Shown: piece after piece, positions 18,351 through 25,221 of the stretch
Position numbering within the stretch: the stretch's first letter is position 1
Layout of the letters: each line of letters begins with the position of its first letter
Assembly (NCBI GenBank): GCA_030055515.1
Contig: JASFYI010000004.1
Location: 132,322-196,321, forward strand
Direction of reading: 5' to 3'
Length of the DNA: 64,000 nucleotides
Source: Methanolinea sp.
GTDB taxonomy: Archaea; Halobacteriota; Methanomicrobia; Methanomicrobiales; Methanospirillaceae
Notes under the pieces: generated by a model
The model's database searches: none
The model's input: the letters and a program-made list of their open reading frames with translations, nothing else
What the model was told of the DNA's origin: nothing
Translations under genes and position numbers: made by a program

Positions 18351-19148
18351 CTACCCCCGCCGTTGCTCCGCGAGGTCCCTCTCGGTGACGAGCGGGTGGT
18401 GGTACCTCCTCCGCCTCTCCGTTCCCCGTGCCTGGATCGCGGAGGCGGGACAGAACTGGATGCATGCCATGCACATCTCGCAGCGGTGGAGCCAGACCGG
18501 GCGGTCGTTCTCGATCCTTATGTTCCCCACGGGGCAGACCGCCGCGCACGTCCCGCACGCGGTGCACCTCTCGTCCGCGGTGAACTTCCTGTCCTCCCCG
18601 TGGACCCGCCGGGAGAATCCCGGGTAGACCACGAGGTGAACGAGTGAGGCGAGGGGCGAGAACGGGACGGGTACCTTCTGTTCCGCGCGGACCATCCCGG
18701 CAATCCTCGCGACCGCCTCGTCGGCCTCCCCGAGGATCCTCCCGATGGCCTCGTTTCCCGGAGGGTCGTAGAGGAGGATGTTGTTCCCCGGCATCCTGAC
18801 GGTGAATGCAGCGTCAAGCCCCCTCTTCCCCGGCCCCTCCGAGAGGATTCGGTGAAGCTGCCGGTGGGCAGCGGGTGCACCCATCCCCCCCATCGTGAGG
18901 ACCGAAAAAGCGTACCGCGCGCGCGAGAGGTCGAGCCGCCGGGCGAATTCCGCGACGGCCGCGGGGAGGCCGAAGTAGTAGACCGGGCAGACGAGCCCCA
19001 CCCTCTCCGCGTCCGGGGCGATCGTCCCGGGTCGCTCCGCCTCCCGGACGACCGGGACCATCGTGCACTCCCCGAGGAGGGAGGATAGGGCCCTCCCGAC
19101 CGCGAGTGAGTTCCCCGTGCCCGTGAAGTAGTAGAAGATCGTTCCCAT
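18351..19148 (-). CDS. EFR1-type flavodoxin-ferredoxin fusion protein
   Basis: Electron-transfer protein of 265 residues. The N-terminal half is flavodoxin-like with the FMN phosphate loop FTGTGNSLAVG. The C-terminus holds two 4Fe-4S ferredoxin motifs, CTACGTCAAVCP and CEMCMACIQFCP. This EFR1 layout is common in anaerobes, and the partner is unknown. ATG 19148 was chosen because the flavodoxin fold starts directly after it (GTIFYYF); the open frame extends 20 codons further upstream but that part is not family-like. A T6 run at 19181-19186 separates it from the preceding ubiquitin-like gene. Confidence 0.88.
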   Translation of the reverse strand: MGTIFYYFTGTGNSLAVGRALSSLLGECTMVPVVREAERPGTIAPDAERVGLVCPVYYFGLPAAVAEFARRLDLSRARYAFSVLTMGGMGAPAAHRQLHRILSEGPGKRGLDAAFTVRMPGNNILLYDPPGNEAIGRILGEADEAVARIAGMVRAEQKVPVPFSPLASLVHLVVYPGFSRRVHGEDRKFTADERCTACGTCAAVCPVGNIRIENDRPVWLHRCEMCMACIQFCPASAIQARGTERRRRYHHPLVTERDLAEQRRG

Positions 19149-19180
19149 GGATACCCGGCAACTGTGTGGGTGAGGAGACG

Positions 19181-19186
19181 AAAAAA
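19181..19186 (-). terminator. Poly-T terminator after the ubiquitin-like gene
   Basis: Six T on the minus strand, about 40 bases after the stop of the ubiquitin-like gene and upstream of the flavodoxin/ferredoxin start. Confidence 0.4.
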
Positions 19187-19224
19187 GGGTTACCGCGTGG
19201 CCTCCCACCGTGCCGGCCAGAGTG

Positions 19225-19434
19225 TCAACCCCTCGAGCATGTGGACACGATGTCCACCTCGTCCTCCCCGATGGGAGCGTCCTGCGGGAGGCTTTCGCCG
19301 CGGTGGAGGATGAGGACGGTGTCCGGGATTATCCCCACCGATACGAGCGCTTCCTCGTAGGTCGTCCCGTCCGGTGCCTCGAACTCGATGGTCTCGTCGC
19401 CGGGAATGAGGCGGAATCTGCATTTCCTTCCCAT
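19225..19434 (-). CDS. MoaD/ThiS-like ubiquitin-fold small protein without terminal Gly-Gly
   Basis: Product of 69 residues with the beta-grasp pattern of MoaD/ThiS and archaeal SAMP proteins: KCRFRLIPGDETIEFEAPDG, then YEEALVSVGIIPDTVLILHRG and EDEVDIVSTCSRG. The chain ends ...Cys-Ser-Arg-Gly rather than Gly-Gly, so sulfur carrier or conjugation activity by the usual adenylation route is uncertain. The fold assignment rests on pattern and length only. The TATA-like element lies about 27 bases before the ATG, suggesting a leaderless message, and overlaps an inverted repeat. Confidence 0.72.
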   Translation of the reverse strand: MGRKCRFRLIPGDETIEFEAPDGTTYEEALVSVGIIPDTVLILHRGESLPQDAPIGEDEVDIVSTCSRG

Positions 19435-19441
19435 TCGATAG

Positions 19442-19449
19442 CATTATAC
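19442..19449 (+). promoter_or_regulatory. TATA-like promoter of tRNA-Ser
   Basis: CATTATAC centred about 32 bases before the tRNA 5' end, a usual distance for an archaeal tRNA promoter. Confidence 0.4.
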
Positions 19450-19455
19450 GGGACG

Positions 19456-19476
19456 CGGGGTAAAATATCTACCCCG
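19456..19476. promoter_or_regulatory. Inverted repeat between tRNA-Ser and the ubiquitin-like gene
   Basis: CGGGGTA-AAATATC-TACCCCG is a perfect 7-base inverted repeat with a 7-base spacer. It ends two bases before the tRNA and covers the TATA-like element (AGATATTTTACC, minus) of the ubiquitin-like gene, so it could be an operator. Confidence 0.45.
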
Positions 19477-19477
19477 T

Positions 19478-19562
19478 GCCGAGGTAGTCTAGTCCGGGAA
19501 GGCGGTAGCCTCGAAAGCTACTGGCGCTCTGCGCCTCGGGAGTTCAAATCTCCCCCTCGGCG
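19478..19562 (+). tRNA. tRNA-Ser(CGA)
   Basis: The sequence folds into a standard class II cloverleaf of 85 bases. The acceptor stem is GCCGAGG (19478-19484) paired with CCTCGGC (19555-19561), the discriminator is G at 19562, and the T arm is GGGAG-TTCAAAT-CTCCC. The anticodon stem GTAGC/GCTAC encloses the loop CTCGAAA with anticodon CGA (19512-19514), and there is a long variable arm. Anticodon, G discriminator and long arm all fit serine (TCG codons). No intron is seen, and CCA is not encoded. It marks the boundary with an AT-rich island. Confidence 0.95.
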
Positions 19563-19871
19563 CTTAATTCTAAATAATTTCAAAAGACTCATGATAATGA
19601 TATAAATTTTTGAAAAATGTTTCTTCAAAATTAAAAGATATAGCCCCCCTCAAATTATCATTCAGGCAGTTGTTAAAATTGAATTTTACTGCCAAATCCC
19701 AGAGAAATTACATAAGTTATTTTCGAAAATACCTTTATGTGTATAATTGAAGAAAACTATCATTTATTTTTTTTTTGAGTGAAAAATCAGGAGGGAAATA
19801 TATCAGGAAGGAAAAATATACGATATTATAAAATCATAACCTTTATAAAACAATATCAATATGTTCAGTTT
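19563..19871. other. AT-rich gap after tRNA-Ser
   Basis: About 310 bases of strongly AT-rich DNA with several A and T runs (including T10 near 19767-19776) and no convincing gene. Its composition is unlike the flanking chromosome. It leads into the Ltp-like lipoprotein gene and holds that gene's TATA box (19842-19850). Confidence 0.6.
19842..19850 (+). promoter_or_regulatory. TATA box of the Ltp-like lipoprotein gene
   Basis: TTTATAAAA centred about 26 bases before the ATG at 19872, with no ribosome site in between, which suggests a leaderless message. Confidence 0.5.
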
Positions 19872-20465
19872 ATGAAAAAACTGATGAATTATTTTATTGT
19901 TCTATTAATAACCATTGTAATTATTGGAAGTGCTGGATGTGTAAATAATTCATCAAATCCATCTTCTTCAGTATCAACATCAAAAAATCAGTTTTCAAAG
20001 CAAGTATCTGAAACCAATGAAAAATTTGGTAAAATTACACTGGGAGAAAAGAATGCAGCAAGAAAGGCATTAGAATATCTTAAAGTCATGCCTTTTTCAA
20101 GAGAAGGATTAATCAAACAACTTGAATTTGAAGGATTTACTCATCAAGAAGCTGTGTTTGGTGTCGATCAATCTGGTGTTGACTGGAATGAACAAGCAGC
20201 CAGAAAAGCGAAAGAATATTTAAAATTAATGGCGTTTTCAAGAGAAGGATTAATCAAACAACTTGAATTTGAAGGATTTACTCATCAAGAAGCTGTGTTT
20301 GGTGTCGATCAATCTGGTGCTGACTGGAATGAACAAGCAGCCAGAAAAGCGAAAGAATATTTAAAATTAATGGCGTTTTCAAGAGAAGGATTAATCAAAC
20401 AACTTGAATTTGAAGGATTCACTCATCAGCAAGCAATATTTGGTGTTCAATCTGTTGGATATTAA
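19872..20465 (+). CDS. Ltp-type repeat lipoprotein (host cell surface-exposed / superinfection-exclusion family)
   Basis: Predicted membrane-anchored lipoprotein of 197 residues. A short hydrophobic leader ends in a lipobox with Cys23 (IIGSAGC). After a Ser/Asn-rich linker come three near-identical repeats of 47 residues with core FSREGLIKQLEFEGFTHQEA and VDWNEQAARKAKEYLK. This matches the Ltp domain best known from the prophage lipoprotein of Streptococcus thermophilus that blocks entry of other phage DNA, and from cell-surface proteins of firmicutes. In an archaeon the role is unproven. Codon use is very AT-rich, unlike all neighbours, and the gene lies just after a tRNA, so horizontal acquisition is likely. 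ATG 19872 is used; the open frame begins earlier without a signal. Confidence 0.85.
   Translation: MKKLMNYFIVLLITIVIIGSAGCVNNSSNPSSSVSTSKNQFSKQVSETNEKFGKITLGEKNAARKALEYLKVMPFSREGLIKQLEFEGFTHQEAVFGVDQSGVDWNEQAARKAKEYLKLMAFSREGLIKQLEFEGFTHQEAVFGVDQSGADWNEQAARKAKEYLKLMAFSREGLIKQLEFEGFTHQQAIFGVQSVGY
20058..20462 (+). repeat. Tandem 141-bp repeats inside the Ltp-like gene
   Basis: Units at 20058-20198, 20199-20339 and 20340-20462 (the last cut short by the stop). Units 2 and 3 are almost identical base for base over more than 120 bases; unit 1 is more diverged at its start. The period is exactly 47 codons. Confidence 0.9.
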
Positions 20466-20480
20466 TTAAATTTGAGTCTC

Positions 20481-20486
20481 TTTTTT
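20481..20486 (+). terminator. Poly-T terminator after the Ltp-like gene
   Basis: A T6 run 16 bases after the stop codon, followed by the promoter of the next lipoprotein gene. Confidence 0.4.
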
Positions 20487-20493
20487 ATAATGA

Positions 20494-20506
20494 GGTATAA
20501 AAATAA
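20494..20506 (+). promoter_or_regulatory. TATA box upstream of the 163-residue lipoprotein gene
   Basis: GGTATAAAAATAA, about 50 bases before the ATG at 20551. A second TATA-like element (TTATAATC, 20523-20530) lies 21-28 bases before the ATG and could give a leaderless message. Confidence 0.45.
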
Positions 20507-20550
20507 AGAATGGAGAAACATCTTATAATCCGGCAGTGAACCAATAATCC

Positions 20551-21042
20551 ATGAAGAAATCACTCTGGTTCCTGACTGGCCTCGTTGCATTCCTGTGCAT
20601 CCTCGTGGCCGGGTGCACGCAGACCCCGCAGGGAGGTGTGACGCCCGCCCCGACGACGCAGCCGACGACCGTTGCAGCGACACCGACACAGGTCCCCGCA
20701 ACCCCGGCAACGCCGGCGCAGCCGGGCTTCATCGACGGGCCGGTCCCGGCACAGTACGCGGTCGACGTCCAGGTGGACAGGAACACGGTCGCGATAAAGC
20801 CGACGATCATCGTCACGTTCCGTGGCGGGAAGGGGATAAACTTCGTTGATTCGATGGACGTCGTGGTCTCCCGCTCCGACGGCCAGGTGGTCACGGGATC
20901 GCTCCAGAGGCCGAGCGTGAATTCCCAGCTCGAGCTCGAGGGAACGCGCGGGACGGACAGGGTCGAGGTCTTCATCAACCTCGTGACGGGTGACCGCTAC
21001 AGGGTCTACAACCAGGCACTCCCATTCCGGAGCTACAGCTGA
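20551..21042 (+). CDS. Predicted lipoprotein, function unknown
   Basis: Product of 163 residues with a classic lipoprotein signal (MKKSLWFLTGLVAFLCILV, lipobox VAGC, Cys22), then a Thr/Pro/Ala-rich linker (about 23-58) and a C-terminal beta-rich domain of about 100 residues (VDVQVDRNTVAIKPTIIVTF, FVDSMDVVVSRSDGQVV). Such exported proteins are common in methanogens, but no function can be named. Base composition is normal for the genome, so the AT-rich island ends before this gene. T5 at 21078-21082 may end transcription. Confidence 0.82.
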   Translation: MKKSLWFLTGLVAFLCILVAGCTQTPQGGVTPAPTTQPTTVAATPTQVPATPATPAQPGFIDGPVPAQYAVDVQVDRNTVAIKPTIIVTFRGGKGINFVDSMDVVVSRSDGQVVTGSLQRPSVNSQLELEGTRGTDRVEVFINLVTGDRYRVYNQALPFRSYS

Positions 21043-21077
21043 CCTCCACTGAACCGCAGGGACATCCTGCCATCCAA

Positions 21078-21082
21078 TTTTT
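21078..21082 (+). terminator. Short poly-T run after the lipoprotein gene
   Basis: T5 about 36 bases after the stop, between convergent genes. Confidence 0.25.
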
Positions 21083-21148
21083 CTGTCTCCGGCGGGTCCC
21101 GGCATATTTTCATGGTGGGACCACGGGAGGAGAGGGGGACCGTAGACT

Positions 21149-21853
21149 TCACTTGTAGTTGCGCCGGGTATACTGGTACTTTTCCGATGTTCCACCCTGC
21201 GCGACGATCCTCGCCCACTCGTAGAGCGATTTCAGCGTCCCGAATTTCTCGTACCTCCGCATGGAAAACCCGACGCGCATCCGGTTGTCGAACACGATCC
21301 TCCCCTGCCTTGCCATCCGCACCGCGATCTCGAGGTCGTCCCCCGCGTCGATGCACCGGTACATCCCGGCACGGACGAACGCGTCCTTCCTGAAGGCCGT
21401 GTTGCAGCCGAGGGTGTAGTAGAATGTGCCCGTGGAGTAGCCCACCCGCGCGAAGGTGTTCGCGAGGGCGAGCGAGAGGTGATTCTTGAAGGTCTTCTCG
21501 ATGGGATCGACGGGCCCGTAGAGCTGGACGGCGTCGGGGAACCTCGAGAAATCCTCGAGGATGACCTCGAGCCACGTCGGCGAGACGATGCAGTCTGCGT
21601 CGGTGGTCGCGACGATCGGGCTTTTTGCCCTCTGGATCCCGTCGTTCCTCGCGCCCCCCACCCTCCTGCTCGTCTGGACGAAGACGAGATCCGCGAGGGG
21701 CTCTGCCTCCGCGATCGTCGCGTCCGTGGAGCCGCCGTCAACGACGATCAGCTCGTAGTCGGTCCTTGGGATGGTCTGGCGGGAGAGCGACGCGAGGCAG
21801 CGCCCGATTGTACCCGCCTCGTTGTACGCGGGGACGACGACGGATACTCTCAT
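21149..21853 (-). CDS. Family 2 glycosyltransferase
   Basis: GT-A fold glycosyltransferase of 234 residues. The N-terminus VSVVVPAYNEAGTIGRCLAS, the nucleotide-sugar contacts ELIVVDGGSTDAT and the metal-binding acidic motif TTDADC are all present, and AGDDLEIAVRMARQG carries the catalytic acidic pair. No membrane helix is seen. It is the last gene of a three-gene set; its ATG overlaps the GT4 stop by 4 bases. It probably adds a sugar to a surface glycan or lipid carrier, but substrate and linkage cannot be told. Confidence 0.9.
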   Translation of the reverse strand: MRVSVVVPAYNEAGTIGRCLASLSRQTIPRTDYELIVVDGGSTDATIAEAEPLADLVFVQTSRRVGGARNDGIQRAKSPIVATTDADCIVSPTWLEVILEDFSRFPDAVQLYGPVDPIEKTFKNHLSLALANTFARVGYSTGTFYYTLGCNTAFRKDAFVRAGMYRCIDAGDDLEIAVRMARQGRIVFDNRMRVGFSMRRYEKFGTLKSLYEWARIVAQGGTSEKYQYTRRNYK

Positions 21854-22830
21854 TCGAGGATCTCCCTGTAGAGGCGCACGTGCTGCCGTGCGATGTCCCT
21901 GATGTCAAAGCTCGCGGAAAAATCCCTCGCGCCGCGGGCGCAGCGCTCGAGCGATGATTCGTCCTCGAGGAGGGCGGGCACATCGCGCGTGTCGGAGAAG
22001 TACAGGATGCTGTCCCCGTAGATATCGCGGAACTCGGGGATGTCCCTCGCGATGACGGGAAGGCCGCACGAGAGTGCTTCAAGGATCACGAGGCCGAATG
22101 TCTCGGCGTAGGACGGCATGAAGAAGACGTCGGCCGCGCTGTAAGGCCTGATGATGTCGTTGACGTGGCCGGGGAAGATGACGTTGCGCCCGCAGCGGAG
22201 CTTCTGGTGCTTGATCTTGTGGTAGTCCTTCGAGAAAACCCCGTAGGGAAAACCGCCTATCCACACGAAGGTCTTGTCGGGACACGCGCGCGAGAGGGAG
22301 AGAAAGTCGTAGAGACCCTTCCTCGGCGTCTGCTGCGCGACCGTGAGGACGACTTTCCTCTCCGGCGGAATGCCGTGGTCCTCACGGAACGATTGCCCCT
22401 TCTCCTCGTCCCTCCTGAAGAACTCGCGGTCTATTCCATTCGGGATGAGCGTGACGGGCATCTCGGGGACCATCGCGGTCACCTCCTCGTGGCAGGGACG
22501 GGATATGGTGATGATGTGGTCAAAGCTCCTGTATATCTGCGGGTACCTCTTGTTTATCGCGCGGGCGAGCGCGATGTTGTCCATGTTGACCCGCGGCGTG
22601 GAGTGGGCGGTCAGGACCTTTTTCCCCCTCGAGAGACGCCGATTGAGGGCGGCGAGAGGCCCGAACGTGTGGAAGTGCACGATGTCCGCGGAGTTCGCAA
22701 ACGCCTTCCACGTGACCTCGAGGCCCGGGATCTCCCGGAGCGAGCGGCAGAGAGTCCTCGCGACCGTCGCGCACCCGATGTACCGGAAGAAAAGCATGTC
22801 TTCGACGTAGAAGTTGACCTTCAGGTCCAT
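21850..22830 (-). CDS. Family 4 glycosyltransferase
   Basis: GT-B fold glycosyltransferase of 326 residues. The N-terminal domain contains VLTAHSTPRVNMDNIALARA and HIITISRPCHEEV. The C-terminal domain holds VTLIPNGIDREFF, a nucleotide-binding core (VVLTVAQQTPRKGLYDFLSL) and the donor-binding ExxxxxxxE motif in ETFGLVILEALSCGLPVIA. It is soluble or loosely membrane-bound. It overlaps the FAD oxidoreductase gene by 10 bases and the GT2 gene by 4, so the three are one operon, probably for a surface glycan. Confidence 0.9.
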   Translation of the reverse strand: MDLKVNFYVEDMLFFRYIGCATVARTLCRSLREIPGLEVTWKAFANSADIVHFHTFGPLAALNRRLSRGKKVLTAHSTPRVNMDNIALARAINKRYPQIYRSFDHIITISRPCHEEVTAMVPEMPVTLIPNGIDREFFRRDEEKGQSFREDHGIPPERKVVLTVAQQTPRKGLYDFLSLSRACPDKTFVWIGGFPYGVFSKDYHKIKHQKLRCGRNVIFPGHVNDIIRPYSAADVFFMPSYAETFGLVILEALSCGLPVIARDIPEFRDIYGDSILYFSDTRDVPALLEDESSLERCARGARDFSASFDIRDIARQHVRLYREILE

Positions 22831-24131
22831 CCCTCCAGCAACTCCATGGCCTGCCGGATACAGCCGTCCATGTTCAGGTACTCGAACCGCGAGAACCTCC
22901 CCGCGAGTGCGATGCCCTGCTCCGCGAAGAATTCCCTCAGGACCCGGATGTTCCCTAGGTACTCGAGGTCGTACACGACGTACGCGTATTTCTGCCTGTC
23001 GACAGCGGTGTAAACGACTCTATCCGCAGCGAGGAACCCCATCCTCTCCAGCGAATCGATCACCACGGCGGCGAGGTCGCCGTCGGTCATCGCCGATATC
23101 CCGTCCCCCTCGTTGTACGTGACCTCGGCGAGGATCGACGAGTGGCCCTCGGGGGCGACGTGCCTGCTGTAGTTCGAGGGGAAGGAGATGCGGTTTGCGG
23201 GCGAGAGATGCCTGTCGGGGACGTAGACCCACGAGAGCGGCGGGACCGTCCCCCGAAGCCCGATCTGGATGCACGCGACAGAGTTGTACTTGAGGCGTTT
23301 CGCGGCGGCGGAGACCTCCGGCGGGACGCCGTCGAGGCATTTCACAAGCTCGGGGAGGGGAATCGTGCTGATGACCCGGTCGCCCCTCACGGTCCTCCTC
23401 CCGTCTCCCGCCTCCCACGTATTGCCCGCGCGCCGGAGAGACTCTACACGGAAACCCGTGAGTACCTTTCCCTCGAGTCCCGCCGCGAGGCCCCTCACGA
23501 GTGCCTCGATGCCCCCGGTCGCGGGATAGGTGAAGACCAGCTGGTGGGTGTACCCTTCCGTCTCGATCCCGAGGGCGGACTTTATGACGTCCTCGACGGG
23601 TGGCATCGGGATCCTCCCCTCGACCCAGTGGGCAGACATCCGCTCGGTGGGGAAATTCCAGATCTTCTCGTTGTAGGGGACGAGGTAGAGTTCCGCGATC
23701 CCCTTCCCGAAGGTCGCATAAATCCACTCGCGGAAGTTGGCCGGGACCCCGGTCTCTCCCTTCTCCCTCTTCACGTACGCCTTGATGTACTCGTTGAGGC
23801 AGAAGAAGCGGTCCTCCGGGGGGAGGTCTCCGAGACCGTTCTCGAACGGGTACTTCACGAGGATGCCCTTGTAGTAAACCTTCGTGTTCCTCCGCCGTTC
23901 CTCCCTGTTCTCGCCGAGGACTCTCTTCATGAACCCGAGGACTTCGCTGTCCCGGGAGAATATGACGTGCGATCCGCCGGTGTCGAAGGTGAAACCTCGG
24001 GCAGACCGCGACCGGCAGAGGCCCCCGATCCTCTCCTCCCCCTCGAGTACGAGGACATCGTGGCCGCGCTCGTGCAACAGGCGTGCGAGCGTGATTCCCG
24101 TGAGGCCGCCGCCGAGGATGAGTGTGCGCAC
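22821..24131 (-). CDS. FAD-dependent amine oxidase/protoporphyrinogen oxidase-like or UDP-galactopyranose-mutase-like protein
   Basis: Flavoprotein of 436 residues with an N-terminal dinucleotide-binding fold (LILGGGLTGITLARLLHERG, EGEERIGGLCRS) and a later FAD contact region near the C-terminus (ALAGRFSRFEYLNMDGCIRQ). The segment DTGGSHVIFSRDSEV and YNEKIWNFPTERMSAHWV are typical of the glycan-cluster amine oxidase family related to UDP-galactopyranose mutase. Together with two glycosyltransferases it probably prepares or modifies a sugar of the cell surface. GTG 24131 is chosen because VRTLILGGG starts the fold; the open frame extends 18 codons further upstream without family-like sequence. 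Confidence 0.82.
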   Translation of the reverse strand: MRTLILGGGLTGITLARLLHERGHDVLVLEGEERIGGLCRSRSARGFTFDTGGSHVIFSRDSEVLGFMKRVLGENREERRRNTKVYYKGILVKYPFENGLGDLPPEDRFFCLNEYIKAYVKREKGETGVPANFREWIYATFGKGIAELYLVPYNEKIWNFPTERMSAHWVEGRIPMPPVEDVIKSALGIETEGYTHQLVFTYPATGGIEALVRGLAAGLEGKVLTGFRVESLRRAGNTWEAGDGRRTVRGDRVISTIPLPELVKCLDGVPPEVSAAAKRLKYNSVACIQIGLRGTVPPLSWVYVPDRHLSPANRISFPSNYSRHVAPEGHSSILAEVTYNEGDGISAMTDGDLAAVVIDSLERMGFLAADRVVYTAVDRQKYAYVVYDLEYLGNIRVLREFFAEQGIALAGRFSRFEYLNMDGCIRQAMELLEGWT

Positions 24132-24298
24132 AGGCAGTACTATGCGACCGCTGGCGTTATATGGTTGACCGTCCAGAAGTCCCACGGGGAAAAAAGCCGT
24201 GGACGGGACGGGAAGCGGGGTGGAGTGGGGCGTTCCTGCCGGGATGACGGTACCCGCTTTTCCTCTCGGCGTGGGGAACGGCGGGGAGAAGTGACCAC

Positions 24299-24700
24299 GT
24301 GAGGGAGGGAGGAGGCAACACGGACCGTGGCGGCATCTTCGTCGTCCAGGAGCACTTCGCCCGCACCCACCACTACGATTTCAGGCTCGAGCGTGACGGT
24401 GTCCTCAAGTCGTGGGCAGTGCCGAAGGGCCTGCCGGAGGTGCCGGGCGACCAGAGGCTCGCGGTAGAGACAGAGGACCACCCGCTGGATTACGCGGGAT
24501 TCGAGGGCGTGATCCCGGAGGGGGAGCCGGGGGCAGGGGAGGTCTCCCTCTGGGATACCGGGAGGTACACGGAGATCTCGTGGGGGGAGGACAAGATCGA
24601 GGTCGTGCTCGAGGGGGAGAGGACGCGCGGGAAATACGTGCTCGTCCGGTTCAGAGGCGGGAAAGGGAAGGACTGGCTCCTGATCCGCCCCAGAAAATGA
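24299..24700 (+). CDS. Stand-alone LigD-type 3'-phosphoesterase (PE domain)
   Basis: Single-domain protein of 133 residues matching the phosphoesterase domain of bacterial LigD. Key blocks are FVVQEHFARTHHYDFRLE (metal and phosphate-binding His/Arg residues), GVLKSWAVPKGLPE, VETEDHPLDYAGFEGVIPEG and GKGKDWLLIRP. In LigD this domain removes 3'-phosphates and ribonucleotides from DNA ends before joining. Archaeal free-standing homologues are known. No ligase, Ku or polymerase gene is nearby. The start is GTG 24299; no ATG is in frame before the conserved block. It is convergent with ilvN. Confidence 0.9.
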   Translation: MREGGGNTDRGGIFVVQEHFARTHHYDFRLERDGVLKSWAVPKGLPEVPGDQRLAVETEDHPLDYAGFEGVIPEGEPGAGEVSLWDTGRYTEISWGEDKIEVVLEGERTRGKYVLVRFRGGKGKDWLLIRPRK

Positions 24701-24717
24701 GGGTTTCCCCGCACCCC

Positions 24718-25221
24718 TCACTTCGCGCTCTTGACGGTCTTTGAGCCGCGGAGAATCGCAATCGTCCCTGTCCGGACGAGCTCCTTCACGCCGTACTGGC
24801 GGAGGAGCTTTTCGAGCGCGTCGATCTTCTTCGTCTCCCCTGCCACGGAGAGGACCAGTGTCTTTGCCCCGACGTCGATGATCTGGGCGCGGAAGATGCT
24901 CGCGAGCTGCATGATCTCGGCACGGCTGCTCCCGGGCTCCGCGTTCACCTTGATGAGGGCAAGCTCCCTCTCCACCCGGTCGTTCTCTGTCAGGTCTGAG
25001 ACCTTGATCACGTCGATTAGCTTGTTCAGCTGCTTCATCACCTGCTCGATCTGGGCGTCGTCCCCGATGCAGACGATGGTGATCCGGCTCGTCCCGGGCT
25101 CCTCGCACACCCCCACGGCGAGGCTCTCGATGTTGAAACCGCGGCGGGAGAAGAGCCCGGTGACCCGCGAGAGGACGCCGGGCTTGTTCTCGACGAGGAC
25201 GCTCAGCGTGTGCGGTTTCAT
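24718..25221 (-). CDS. ilvN: Acetolactate synthase small (regulatory) subunit
   Basis: Regulatory subunit that stimulates the large subunit and gives valine feedback in branched-chain amino acid synthesis. The 167-residue protein has an N-terminal ACT domain ([30 protein letters not shown]) and the C-terminal small-subunit domain ([11 protein letters not shown]...[11 protein letters not shown]). ATG 25221 overlaps the ilvB stop by 4 bases; the open frame extends further upstream within ilvB but lacks similarity there. It is the last gene of the leuA/cimA-ilvB-ilvN operon. Confidence 0.95.
   Translation of the reverse strand: MKPHTLSVLVENKPGVLSRVTGLFSRRGFNIESLAVGVCEEPGTSRITIVCIGDDAQIEQVMKQLNKLIDVIKVSDLTENDRVERELALIKVNAEPGSSRAEIMQLASIFRAQIIDVGAKTLVLSVAGETKKIDALEKLLRQYGVKELVRTGTIAILRGSKTVKSAK

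Noticed and set aside
20058..20462. CRISPR-like repeats
   Set aside because: The repeats are contiguous in-frame 47-codon protein repeats without spacers; no array with short repeats and unique spacers was seen anywhere in the window.
19478..20520. att direct repeat of the tRNA-Ser 3' end around the AT-rich island
   Set aside because: I looked for a second copy of the T-arm/acceptor sequence near the far end of the island and found none, so an integrated element is not demonstrated.
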